A stretch of DNA of 18,967 nucleotides, taken from assembly GCA_900549345.1 (NCBI GenBank), contig UROC01000032.1, forward strand, positions 1 through 18,967, given 5' to 3'. Source of the stretch: an uncultured Collinsella sp. Its GTDB lineage: Bacteria; Actinomycetota; Coriobacteriia; Coriobacteriales; Coriobacteriaceae. Both the position numbers and the translations under genes were made by a program. Below the pieces are notes generated by a model. The model saw only the letters and a list, made by a program, of their open reading frames with translations. It did no database searches and had not been told where the DNA came from. Below, piece by piece: positions 7,824 to 14,824 of this stretch (position 1 is the first letter of the stretch; each line of letters opens with the position of its first letter).

Positions 7824-9329
7824 TTAGTGAGCCCAGGGAAAGGCAGAGGCCGCGGCCATGTTCTTGCGCACGAGCTCGTCGCGCACCTGAGCCAGGCCCT
7901 GCTCCATACCCACCACATAGGTCTGCGGGTACAGGAAGCGCTTGAAAGCTGCGTCCAGATGGTCGAGCGCCCAAGCACAGCGCTCGCGCGCGTCCTGGAT
8001 GCTCTCACGCGGAGCCACCGCACTGCCATCGCGCACGATCGGCACCAGCAGCTCGCGATACTCAAGTTCGGACACGTCGGTCACCAGGGCGGCATCATTC
8101 ACGGCCACGAGGGTATTGCCGCGCGCGGTGCCCTCCCCCGCCAGATGGTCCTCGTCGTAGATCATGTCGCAGACCGGGCCGCCAAAGCCGTCATAATAAC
8201 GGCGCACGCGTTGCACACCCGGGATCGTGCGCTTGTAGGGCTGCTCGGAGAGCTTGACCACCGGCGTCCATGGATCTGCCTCGCTCGCACGGCGGGCGGA
8301 AAGCTTGTACACGCCGCCCAGCGCCGGCTGGTCATAGCAGGTCGCAAGCTTGGTACCCACGCCAAAGCTGTCGATGGGCGCGCCCTGGTCGAGCAGCGAC
8401 TGAATCGTGTACTCATCCAGATCGTTAGAAACCGAGATCCCCACATAGGGCAGGCCCTCGGCATCAAAACGGCCACGAACATACTTGGAGAGCTTGGCGA
8501 GGTCGCCGGAGTCGATGCGAATAGCCGACAGACGCTCGCCCACCGCCTCCATCTCCTTGGCAACCGTAATGGCATGCTCGCAGCCCTCACGTACGTCGTA
8601 GGTGTCGATGAGCAGCGTGCAGTTCTTGGGACTCGACTTAGCAAAAGCCCGGAATGCCTCGAGCTCGGAATCGAAGCTCATCACCCAGCTGTGCGCATGA
8701 GTGCCAAAGACGGGAATACCGTAGCGGCGGCCGGCGAGCACATTGGATGTAGAGGAGCAGCCGGCAACGTAGCTCGCGCGCGCGACGGCCAGCCCGCCAT
8801 CGGGACCCTGGGCGCGGCGCAGGCCAAACTCGGCAACGGGACGGCCGTCCGCCGCCAGCACCACGCGCGCCGTCTTGGTAGCGACAAGCGTCTGGAAGCC
8901 GACAATGTTGAGCAACGCCGTTTCGAGCAGCTGGCACTCCAGCGCGGGGCCGGTGACGCGCACCATGGGCTCGCGCGGAAAGACGAGCTCGCCCTCGGGC
9001 ACGGCGTCAATGTTCACATGCGCGCGGAAGTTGCGCAGGTAGTCGAGGAATGCGGGCTTAAACATCGAGCCGCCGGCCGGAGCCTGGAGCGAAGCTAGAT
9101 AGTCGATGTCCTCGGGCGTAAAGCGCAGGTTCTCGACAAGCTCGGGCAGCTCGGCGGTGCCGCACATGACGGCATACGCGCTGCCGAAGGGATGGTCGCG
9201 GTAAAACGCCGTAAAGCAACCCTGCTCATTGGCCTTGCCGCTCTCCCACAGGCCCTGGGCCATAGTGAGTTCGTACAGATCAGTGAGCATTGCAATGTCG
9301 GTGGGATGCGAGATGTCGGTCAAAGCCAT
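7824..9329 (-). CDS. pncB: Nicotinate phosphoribosyltransferase
   Basis: It converts nicotinate and PRPP to nicotinate mononucleotide in the Preiss-Handler NAD salvage route (EC 6.3.4.21), in the cytoplasm. The 501-residue protein has LTDLYELTMAQ (15-25), FGLRRAQGPDGG (168-179), GTHAHSWVMSF (209-219) with the conserved histidine region of the family, LLIDTYD, AIRIDSGDL and the phosphate-binding FGVGTKL. Length fits the longer bacterial/human-like NAPRT type. ATG 9329 is preceded by GAAAGGT about 8 nt upstream. It lies 81 nt downstream of a small membrane protein gene and upstream of proB. No regulator site is evident. Confidence 0.95.
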   Translation of the reverse strand: MALTDISHPTDIAMLTDLYELTMAQGLWESGKANEQGCFTAFYRDHPFGSAYAVMCGTAELPELVENLRFTPEDIDYLASLQAPAGGSMFKPAFLDYLRNFRAHVNIDAVPEGELVFPREPMVRVTGPALECQLLETALLNIVGFQTLVATKTARVVLAADGRPVAEFGLRRAQGPDGGLAVARASYVAGCSSTSNVLAGRRYGIPVFGTHAHSWVMSFDSELEAFRAFAKSSPKNCTLLIDTYDVREGCEHAITVAKEMEAVGERLSAIRIDSGDLAKLSKYVRGRFDAEGLPYVGISVSNDLDEYTIQSLLDQGAPIDSFGVGTKLATCYDQPALGGVYKLSARRASEADPWTPVVKLSEQPYKRTIPGVQRVRRYYDGFGGPVCDMIYDEDHLAGEGTARGNTLVAVNDAALVTDVSELEYRELLVPIVRDGSAVAPRESIQDARERCAWALDHLDAAFKRFLYPQTYVVGMEQGLAQVRDELVRKNMAAASAFPWAH

Positions 9330-9410
9330 GGGGCGACCTTTCGGATGCGTTGTGCAGAGGTTGAGGGTTGGCGAGGCGGGCGTGCGGGCATGGGGCCCAG
9401 CGCGAACAGG

Positions 9411-9869
9411 CTAAAGCAGGCCCATGCTGGTCAGGATCGTGTAGCCCATAAAGATGACAAACGCGATGAGGGCAAGGACAATGATGATTTTTTGAGCCGG
9501 CGCCATACCGGGGATCTCGTTCTCACCCGCAGGCTCCTTGGAGGTAACCATGCGCTGGGCAAAGCTCATCTCGTCACGGCTCGGCTTGGGATCGACGGAC
9601 TTGGGACGAGCGGCCTTTTTAGGCTGAGGTTTGGGCGCGGCAGGTGCAGGCTTCGCAGCAGCGGGCTTGGGTGCGGGCGCGGGCTTGGGCTCGGATGCAA
9701 CCTTCGCAGCGGCCTCCTCGGCCTTCTCGCGCTCGGCACGCAGGGCGGCCAACTCCTCACGCTCGCGGCGTGCCTCTTCCTGGGCCTCGCGACGAGCTTT
9801 CTCGGCGCCGAGCTCTTCCAACTCGGCGCGCTCCTCGGCAGACAGTGGTTGGGACTCAAGCTCGGCCAT
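9411..9869 (-). CDS. Small coiled-coil, Pro/Ala/Lys-rich protein with C-terminal membrane anchor
   Basis: I do not recognise a named family. The 152-residue product has three parts. A highly charged Glu/Arg/Ala helix (about 11-57) is likely to form a coiled coil. A Pro/Ala/Lys-rich linker (58-95) follows. A single hydrophobic segment near the C-terminus, KIIIVLALIAFVIFMGYTIL (about 127-146), leaves only six residues after it. There is no signal peptide, so a tail-anchored topology with the bulk in the cytoplasm is expected. ATG 9869 is chosen because AAAGGG lies 8 nt upstream; the longer open frame to 9905 runs back into the tRNA terminator. It may be cotranscribed with pncB. Its function is unknown; low-complexity composition makes homology claims unsafe. 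Confidence 0.75.
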   Translation of the reverse strand: MAELESQPLSAEERAELEELGAEKARREAQEEARREREELAALRAEREKAEEAAAKVASEPKPAPAPKPAAAKPAPAAPKPQPKKAARPKSVDPKPSRDEMSFAQRMVTSKEPAGENEIPGMAPAQKIIIVLALIAFVIFMGYTILTSMGLL

Positions 9870-9887
9870 GGTACAGCCCTTTCTTTT

Positions 9888-9919
9888 AAAAAAAGCCGCC
9901 GACACAATGTCAGCGGCTT
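9888..9919 (-). terminator. Terminator of tRNA-Ala
   Basis: AAGCCGC (9893-9899) pairs with GCGGCTT (9913-9919). GACA/TGTC continue the stem after one mismatch, with a CAA loop. On the minus strand seven T follow (complement of 9888-9894). It begins 14 nt after the tRNA 3' end. Read-through would reach the downstream small membrane-protein gene, whose ribosome site starts just after the T-run. Confidence 0.85.
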
Positions 9920-9933
9920 ATCAAATCCAAGGG

Positions 9934-10006
9934 TGGAGACGAAGGGAGTCGAACCCTCGGCCTCTGCCATGCGACGGCAGCGCTCTCCCAACTGAGCTAC
10001 GTCCCC
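9934..10006 (-). tRNA. tRNA-Ala, anticodon CGC
   Basis: The 73-nt minus-strand sequence folds into a full cloverleaf. Acceptor GGGGACG/CGTCTCC contains the G3-U70 wobble that marks alanine tRNAs. The D-arm GCTC/GAGC encloses AGTTGGGA. The anticodon stem CTGCC/GGCAG holds the loop GTCGCAT, giving anticodon CGC (codon GCG). The T-arm GAGGG with loop TTCGACT and CCCTT closes with one G-U pair. The discriminator is A73. The genome continues CCC rather than CCA, so the 3' CCA end must be added enzymatically. Confidence 0.95.
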
Positions 10007-10019
10007 AGGACAAGTCGAT

Positions 10020-10047
10020 ATTTTACCTACGGCTCGCCAACTGTCAA
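10020..10047 (-). promoter_or_regulatory. Sigma-A-type promoter of tRNA-Ala
   Basis: On the minus strand TTGACA (10042-10047) is followed after 16 bp by TAAAAT (10020-10025). The -35 is a perfect consensus and the -10 differs by one base. The expected start lies about 7 nt before the tRNA. This is the clearest promoter in the window. Confidence 0.85.
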
Positions 10048-10110
10048 CGCCCAATACCCAGTCTTTTTGGGGCGCGGCTATTTTGGCAACTTTTCGAGCA
10101 GGCGATCATC

Positions 10111-10148
10111 TCGATGATTTTTAATCCCCGTCCCAGAAAAATCATCGA
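10111..10148. terminator. AT-rich inverted repeat after the radical SAM gene
   Basis: TCGATGATTTTT (10111-10122) and AAAAATCATCGA (10137-10148) form a perfect 12-bp inverted repeat around a 14-nt loop. It starts 8 nt after the radical SAM stop codon. The T-tract lies inside the stem rather than after it, so termination is plausible but atypical. Confidence 0.55.
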
Positions 10149-10156
10149 CGAACGCA

Positions 10157-11095
10157 CTACTTTGCGCTGGTAAGAACACCGGTGGTGTCGAAGGCCGGGG
10201 TGAAGCTCTCGTCTACCGCGCCGCCCTCTTGCCAGAACATCGTCGTAAAGCCCAGATCGTCGGCATGGTCGAGCACTTGCTCGTACTCCTCGCGCGTCAC
10301 GGCGCGTGCCAGGTCGCCGCCCTGCTCGCGCATGAGCGCATTGGGCGTGTACTGGTTCATGACCGAGATCGGCACGTCGCCCACCGTCTGCCACACCAGG
10401 TCCAGCACGCGACACGAATCGTCCTCATGCCCCGGCAGCACCAGGTGACGCACGATCATGCCGCGCTTCATGAGCCCATCCTCGTCCACCAGCTCTCCCC
10501 CGCGGCGCTCGATCTCGCGCGCCATTTGCGCTAAGCCCGACACGGCCACACGCGGATAGTCCTGAATATGAGAGAGCGACTGCGCAAGCCCCGCATCGGC
10601 ATATTTAAAGTCGGTAAGCCACACATCGACCAGATCGCCCAGCGCCGCCACGGCACTCGCGCGTTCATAGCCACTTGTGTTGTAGACGATGGGGATCGCA
10701 AGCCCGCGCGCCCGCGCCGCGGCAATCGCGGCAGGCAACAGGTGCGCATAGTGCGTCGCCGTCACCAAATTGATGTTGTTGGCACCCTGGTCCTGCAGTT
10801 CCAGCATAATCTCGACCAGGCGCTCAGGCGAAATCTCGAGCCCAAAATTGCCGGTCGAGATTTCGTGGTTCTGGCAGTAGACGCATTTGAGCGAACAGCC
10901 GCTAAAGAAGATCGTGCCCGAGCCGGCCTCGCCCGAGATAGGCGGCTCCTCCCACATATGAAGCGCCGCGCGGGCCACCTTGAGCGTGTCGTTAGCACCG
11001 CATACGCCGCGCGCACCCTCATCGCGCGCCGCACCGCAACGGCGCGGACACAAATGGCAAGCGGGCGAAAAAAGTTCGGTCAACGACGTCGGCAT
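10157..11095 (-). CDS. Radical SAM protein, PflA/PflX-like
   Basis: The 312-residue protein carries the radical SAM cluster motif CxxxCxxC (Cys67, Cys71, Cys74 in SGCSLKCVYCQN), which binds a 4Fe-4S cluster and S-adenosylmethionine. Four N-terminal cysteines (13, 16, 20, 32 in CHLCPRRC and VCG) suggest an extra metal or cluster site. This layout matches the uncharacterised PflX-type group (COG1313) rather than true pyruvate formate-lyase activase, whose cluster motif lies near residue 30. Further family features are NNINLVTATHY, VDVWLTDFKY and VLPGHED. ATG 11095 is favoured: GGAG (11105-11108) lies 9 nt upstream. A TTG at 11110 would overlap that ribosome site. It stands alone, with no glycyl-radical enzyme nearby, so the substrate is unknown. 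Confidence 0.9.
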   Translation of the reverse strand: MPTSLTELFSPACHLCPRRCGAARDEGARGVCGANDTLKVARAALHMWEEPPISGEAGSGTIFFSGCSLKCVYCQNHEISTGNFGLEISPERLVEIMLELQDQGANNINLVTATHYAHLLPAAIAAARARGLAIPIVYNTSGYERASAVAALGDLVDVWLTDFKYADAGLAQSLSHIQDYPRVAVSGLAQMAREIERRGGELVDEDGLMKRGMIVRHLVLPGHEDDSCRVLDLVWQTVGDVPISVMNQYTPNALMREQGGDLARAVTREEYEQVLDHADDLGFTTMFWQEGGAVDESFTPAFDTTGVLTSAK

Positions 11096-11233
11096 AAAAA
11101 CATGCTCCAAAACAACAATTCAGCAGCTCAAACGTAAAGGGCCAGGCCGCGTAGACGGCTCCGTCCCTAAGGCGCCGTAATCGTCCGACACGATTTTTGT
11201 AATGTCAAGACTGGAATCGACAAAGTGCCGCTT

Positions 11234-11239
11234 TATGAT
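11234..11239 (+). promoter_or_regulatory. Putative -10 of the structured RNA
   Basis: TATGAT is a one-mismatch -10 hexamer about 10 nt before the 5' arm of the long closing stem of the RNA. The -35 position (about CTGGAA, 11211-11216) is a poor match, so the promoter is only suggested. Confidence 0.4.
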
Positions 11240-11245
11240 GTAGGT

Positions 11246-11416
11246 ATTCCGCCCCCCGCGGAGCAACTGGGTGAACCGTCGCGTTTATTTAGGGAGCCCA
11301 CACAGTCGTACTCAGTACAGGTATCCTTCGTTGTTAAGGACGCTGGAACGGTCGATGAGGGCACCCACCTGTTTTAGGTGGGTTCATTTTCGTAACGTGG
11401 GGGGTGGTTTTCTTTT
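11246..11416 (+). ncRNA. Structured non-coding RNA, candidate 6S RNA
   Basis: This lies in a 533-base stretch (11097-11629) without a protein gene. A 12-bp closing stem, CCGCCCCCCGCG (11249-11260) with CGTGGGGGGTGG (11396-11407), pairs throughout with two G-U wobbles and is followed by TTTTCTTTT. The 135 nt inside include a hairpin with 8-bp arms ACCCACCT/AGGTGGGT (11363-11370, 11376-11383), a small apical hairpin TCCTT/AAGGA, and an alternative pairing of 11269-11277 with 11381-11389. A transcript of about 165 nt with a closing stem, an open central region, a 3'-side hairpin and a central stem resembles 6S RNA, which binds sigma-70-type RNA polymerase. I identify it by shape and size; I cannot confirm the family. 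On either side, 11097-11233 and 11417-11629 show nothing firm. Confidence 0.5.
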
Positions 11417-11629
11417 GCCGATTTTTCTGAATACCGCCGCTGCAGACCCCACATGGACGCTCAGCGGCATCCAGCAGAATCCCCACCAACATCCCAATAT
11501 CTGGTAAGCGCGTGATAATCGCACGGTGCAAACCTCCGCACCCCCTCGGTCGAGTATCATGGGTCAGCTATGCCTTTTTGCGTAGCAACCTTTGACCTTT
11601 TCCTTCGACGCTTGGCGGTTTTTAGATTC

Positions 11630-12829
11630 ATGGCTTCATCCCCGAGCTACATACCGTATCTATGCGTGGCAGCGGCGGCCTTTATCACGACCTTCCTCAC
11701 GGTGCCCCTGGTCAAGCGCTTGGCAATTAAGCTCGACGCCGTCGACTACCCTTCTAAGCGCCGCATCAACACCAAGCCCATCCCGCGTTTGGGCGGAACG
11801 GCGGTGTTTTTGGGCCTCGTCGTGGCCTGCATTGTGCAAATACTAGGCACCTGGCACCTAGGCTGGCCGCCCGCCCTGGTGCCGCACCCGCGCCTTCACA
11901 TTAGCTATCCCATGCTGGCGCTCTCCTTTACCGTCATCTTTGCGACCGGCGCTATCGACGACGTCTATCAGCTCAAGCCCAAACAAAAACTAGCCGGTCA
12001 GGTACTCGCCGCGCTCATCGCCTGTATCGGCGGCTTGCGGATCGGCGTCATCGTCAACCCGTTTGCCCCCGGCGAAATCATGCTCGGATGGCTCGCCTAC
12101 CCCATCACCGTGATCTATCTGGTGGCATTCACCAACATCATTAACCTCATCGACGGCCTCGACGGCTTGGCCACGGGCATCTGCGGTATCGCGTCGTTCA
12201 CCATGTTTTCGATGGCCGTTCTCTCGGGCCGCATCGACGCCGCCGCGCTCTCCATTGCGCTCTTTGGCGCCTGTCTGGCCTTTTTGCGCTACAACTTCAA
12301 CCCCGCAAGCATCTTCTTGGGCGACTCGGGGTCGCTGCTTCTGGGCTTTGCGCTGGGCTCCATCTCGTTGCTCAACGTGAGCCGCACCGCCGCGCTCACC
12401 TCGCTTATCATCCCGCTCATCGTTGCCGGCGTGCCCATCATCGACACGTTTAGCGCCATCGTGCGCCGCAAGCGCGCCCACATTAGCATCGGGCAAGCCG
12501 ACAAGGGCCACATCCACCACCGCCTGATCCAAGAGGGCTACAACCAAAAGCAGGCAGTGCTCCTCATCTACGCCTGGTGCATCATGCTTTCGGCCGGCGC
12601 CGCCGCGATCAACCAGGTCGAGGTGCCCATGCGCGTGCTCATCTTTACCGTGCTCGCCATTGGCTCGGCGGCCTTTGCCAAGCATCTACATCTGTTTGAG
12701 CCCGTGTTGCGTCACCATTACAACAAACGCACGCACGAGGACGAGCTCGTCACCCCCGACGATCCCGCCTTTAAGCAAGAGGAGCAGGCGGCAGAAGAAC
12801 GCAAGGAGGAGCGCCACCACAGGCGCTAG
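11630..12829 (+). CDS. Polyprenyl-phosphate GlcNAc/HexNAc-1-phosphate transferase (WecA/TagO/MraY family)
   Basis: It transfers a sugar-1-phosphate from a UDP-sugar to undecaprenyl phosphate at the membrane, starting a cell-wall or surface polysaccharide. The 399-residue protein is strongly hydrophobic, with about ten or eleven membrane segments. Family motifs are IPRLGG (51-56), the DD pair (110-111) in GAIDDVYQL, NLIDGLDGL (172-180), FLGDSGS (229-235) and HIHHRL (294-299). The last motif points to the WecA/TagO branch rather than MraY. The C-terminal tail (about 375-399) is charged and cytoplasmic. ATG 11630 fits the homologous N-terminus. An upstream in-frame ATG at 11570 is possible; a TATCAT box ends 10 nt before it. 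Neither has a strong ribosome site. No glycosyltransferases adjoin it, so the final polymer is unknown. Confidence 0.93.
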   Translation: MASSPSYIPYLCVAAAAFITTFLTVPLVKRLAIKLDAVDYPSKRRINTKPIPRLGGTAVFLGLVVACIVQILGTWHLGWPPALVPHPRLHISYPMLALSFTVIFATGAIDDVYQLKPKQKLAGQVLAALIACIGGLRIGVIVNPFAPGEIMLGWLAYPITVIYLVAFTNIINLIDGLDGLATGICGIASFTMFSMAVLSGRIDAAALSIALFGACLAFLRYNFNPASIFLGDSGSLLLGFALGSISLLNVSRTAALTSLIIPLIVAGVPIIDTFSAIVRRKRAHISIGQADKGHIHHRLIQEGYNQKQAVLLIYAWCIMLSAGAAAINQVEVPMRVLIFTVLAIGSAAFAKHLHLFEPVLRHHYNKRTHEDELVTPDDPAFKQEEQAAEERKEERHHRR

Positions 12830-12990
12830 GGTAAGCTGCCGAGGATGCGCCCAGGCGCCGCCGGCCAAACGTGCAGCCACGCCGCACCCATCGCACAAGC
12901 CGCCGCTCTCCCGCCCCTCGCCTACTTACGACCCGCCCCTCCAATAAACGCGTTATCATCTTGACCCATGAACATACGTTAGGAGCAATC

Positions 12991-14040
12991 ATGCCAAACG
13001 AGAATAGCTACGAAGTCGCGCTGCAAAAGAGCAACGCCATTCGCGAGGGCCTGACCAAGACGCCCGAAAAGTTCACCATGCTTACCGGCGACCGCCCCAC
13101 CGGACGCTTGCACCTTGGCCACTACTTTGGCACCCTCAAGGGCCGCGTGGAGCTGCAGAACATGGGCGCCAAGACCAACGTGCTCATCGCCGACTACCAA
13201 GTCATCACTGACCGCGACACGACCGAGCACATCCAGGACAACGTGTACAACATGGTCATGGACTACCTCGCCTGCGGCATCGACCCCGACAAGACCATGA
13301 TCTACGCGCACTCCGCCGTGCCCGCCGCCAACCAGCTCATGCTGCCGTTCCTGTCGCTGGTCTCCGAGGCCGAGCTGGCACGCAACCCCACCGTCAAGGC
13401 CGAGATGGAGGCCTCGGGCCACGAGCTTACCGGTCTTCTGCTCACCTACCCGGTGCACCAGGCCTGCGACATCCTGTTCTGCAAGGGCAATGTGGTGCCG
13501 GTCGGTCGCGACCAGCTGCCGCACATCGAGCTCACCCGCACCATCGCCCGTCGCTTTAACAACCGCTACGGCAAGGTGTTCCCCGAAGTCGACGCGCTGC
13601 TGTCCGAGACCCCGCTGCTGCCCGGCCTGGACGGTCGCAAGATGAGCAAGAGCTACGGCAACGCCATCAACATCTCGATGACCGCCGAGGAGACGGCCAA
13701 GCGCATCAAGAAGAGCCAGACCGACTCCGAGCGCATGATCACGTTTGATCCCGAGAACCGCCCCGGCGTGTCCGGCCTGCTTTCGACGGCCGCCATCTGC
13801 ACCGGCCGCTCCGAGGTCGAGATTGCCGAGGAAATCGGCATGGGCGGCTCCGGCCAGCTCAAGAAGTACGTGACCGAGGCCGTCAACGAGTACTTCGCGC
13901 CGATCCGTGAGCGTCGCCAGCGCTACGAGAACGACCTGGATTACGTTAAGGACGTGCTGCACGAGGGCAACCGTCGCGCTAACGAGATTGCTGAGCAGAC
14001 TCTGGCCGAGGTTCGGGACGCCATGGGCATGGTGTACTAG
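12991..14040 (+). CDS. trpS: Tryptophanyl-tRNA synthetase (class I)
   Basis: It charges tRNA-Trp (EC 6.1.1.2) in the cytoplasm. The 349-residue protein has the family motif GDRPTGRLHLGH (33-44, with HLGH as the HIGH signature), KMSKS at 217-221 inside GLDGRKMSKSYGN, and tryptophan-pocket segments such as LTYPVHQACDI and VPVGRDQ. The N-terminus is about 25 residues longer than in compact TrpS. ATG 12991 follows AGGAG (12981-12985); the frame is open further upstream into low-complexity sequence with no start signal. In the 161-nt gap after the transferase gene I see no T-box or trp leader. A TATCAT box at 12954-12959 may be its -10, without a recognisable -35. A strong terminator lies 35 nt after the stop. 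Confidence 0.97.
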   Translation: MPNENSYEVALQKSNAIREGLTKTPEKFTMLTGDRPTGRLHLGHYFGTLKGRVELQNMGAKTNVLIADYQVITDRDTTEHIQDNVYNMVMDYLACGIDPDKTMIYAHSAVPAANQLMLPFLSLVSEAELARNPTVKAEMEASGHELTGLLLTYPVHQACDILFCKGNVVPVGRDQLPHIELTRTIARRFNNRYGKVFPEVDALLSETPLLPGLDGRKMSKSYGNAINISMTAEETAKRIKKSQTDSERMITFDPENRPGVSGLLSTAAICTGRSEVEIAEEIGMGGSGQLKKYVTEAVNEYFAPIRERRQRYENDLDYVKDVLHEGNRRANEIAEQTLAEVRDAMGMVY

Positions 14041-14075
14041 TTCGATCTGCTGGCTAGAACTTTCGATTGCTATAG

Positions 14076-14103
14076 GGCGGGCGCTACGGCGTCCGCCTTT
14101 TTT
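14076..14103 (+). terminator. Rho-independent terminator of trpS
   Basis: GGCGGGCGC (14076-14084) pairs with GCGTCCGCC (14089-14097) through nine pairs, one of them G-U, around the 4-nt loop TACG. A run of six T follows (14098-14103). Confidence 0.9.
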
Positions 14104-14150
14104 GGTGCCCGACCGGTTCGGCTCTGCCCATTGCACTCCCTCGACAAACA

Positions 14151-14192
14151 GGAACAGGCCCGCTGGCAGTTAGTTGCCAGCGGGCCTGTTCC
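14151..14192. repeat. Long perfect hairpin after trpS
   Basis: GGAACAGGCCCGCTGGCA (14151-14168) and its exact complement (14175-14192) form an 18-bp perfect stem around the loop GTTAGT. No T-run follows on either strand, and trpS already has a terminator upstream. It lies in the 384-base gap 14041-14424, which also holds the trpS terminator, a doubtful 19-codon frame and one copy of the six-copy hairpin. It does not share sequence with that family. Confidence 0.75.
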
Positions 14193-14226
14193 CGAAGTAC
14201 ACCGTTGAATCGCACAGAGGGGAGGA

Positions 14227-14286
14227 ATGCGAATCAAACTCAACAGGGCAGGCTTTTTCATCGCCTATTGCCTGCTCCGTTGCTGA
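14227..14286 (+). CDS. Possible 19-residue small peptide (doubtful)
   Basis: A short frame, MRIKLNRAGFFIAYCLLRC, begins after a purine-rich GGGGAGGA, but that motif is almost touching the ATG, which is too close for a normal ribosome site unless the upstream GAGGGG is used. The peptide is basic at its N-terminus and hydrophobic after it. It has no recognised family and may be chance. Confidence 0.15.
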   Translation: MRIKLNRAGFFIAYCLLRC

Positions 14287-14368
14287 AACCAATATAGTTC
14301 ACCGTGGTTTACTTTGCTGCATCAATATCGCCCGCCATAGCTTCTCCATAAGTTAGCCCCAGTAAACT

Positions 14369-14408
14369 AAACCACCACAAAGGGGGCAGGCACCTTTGTG
14401 GTGGTTTT
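14369..14408 (+). repeat. Hairpin repeat family, copy 3
   Basis: AAACCACCACAAAGG (14369-14383) and its complement (14393-14407) form a perfect 15-bp stem around the loop GGGCAGGCA, one base different from the consensus. It is 17 nt from the stop codon of the minus-strand alkyltransferase gene, but the loop consensus reads on the plus strand. Confidence 0.9.
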
Positions 14409-14424
14409 AACCACGGCAGAGCCG

Positions 14425-14745
14425 CTAGAGCCCTGCAGGCCAGCGACAGGCGGCCAAGTCGACGTGCATGTCGTCCTTAAACGCCACACCCTCCCCTAGC
14501 AAAAGCTCACGTTGAGCATCGGGACCGCCAAAAGCAAAACCATCGCATATGCGGCCATCGGCAAACACCACGCGGTGACAGGGAATCTCGCCGGGGCGCG
14601 GATTGCCATGCAGGGCATACCCCACGTACCGCGCACTTCGTGGACGTCCAGCAAGCAGCGCCACCTGACCATACGTGGCGACCATCCCCTCGGGAATCTG
14701 CTCGACCACCTCGTACACCCGCTCAAAAAAGCCCTCAGACGCCAT
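14425..14745 (-). CDS. MGMT-domain O6-alkylguanine-DNA alkyltransferase-like protein
   Basis: The 106-residue protein consists only of the DNA-binding/active-site domain of O6-methylguanine-DNA methyltransferases. It has VATYGQVALLAGRP (22-35), the arginine-finger stretch RSARYVGYAL (36-45) and the alkyl-acceptor motif PCHRVV with Cys56. Because the Cys is kept, it is not a typical alkyltransferase-like (ATL) protein, where Cys is replaced; the small one-domain size is nevertheless ATL-like. It may repair or flag alkylated guanine. ATG 14745 is supported by GGAAGGGAG (14752-14760); the open frame to 14784 runs into a hairpin repeat. It follows degV on the same strand, separated by that hairpin. 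Confidence 0.88.
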   Translation of the reverse strand: MASEGFFERVYEVVEQIPEGMVATYGQVALLAGRPRSARYVGYALHGNPRPGEIPCHRVVFADGRICDGFAFGGPDAQRELLLGEGVAFKDDMHVDLAACRWPAGL

Positions 14746-14774
14746 TGCTCGCTCCCTTCCACCCGGAATAGCAT

Positions 14775-14814
14775 AAACCACCACAAAGGTGCCTGTCCCC
14801 TTTGTGGTGGTTTT
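14775..14814 (-). repeat. Hairpin repeat family, copy 4 (after degV)
   Basis: A perfect 15-bp stem (14775-14789 with 14799-14813) has loop TGCCTGTCC on the plus strand, that is GGACAGGCA on the minus strand. It starts 11 nt after the degV stop and reads in the same direction as degV. It may terminate or attenuate transcription before the downstream alkyltransferase gene. Confidence 0.9.
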
Positions 14815-14824
14815 GGCAGGTGGG

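Noticed and set aside
6921..9098. 725-codon open frame antisense to proB and pncB
   Set aside because: It runs through two real enzymes on the other strand, is rich in His/Arg/Ala without any domain, and crosses their intergenic gap; it is a GC-driven artefact.
11179..11199. Small hairpin AATCGT/ACGATT followed by TTT
   Set aside because: The 6-bp stem is weak and AT-rich, and there is no plus-strand gene upstream for it to terminate.
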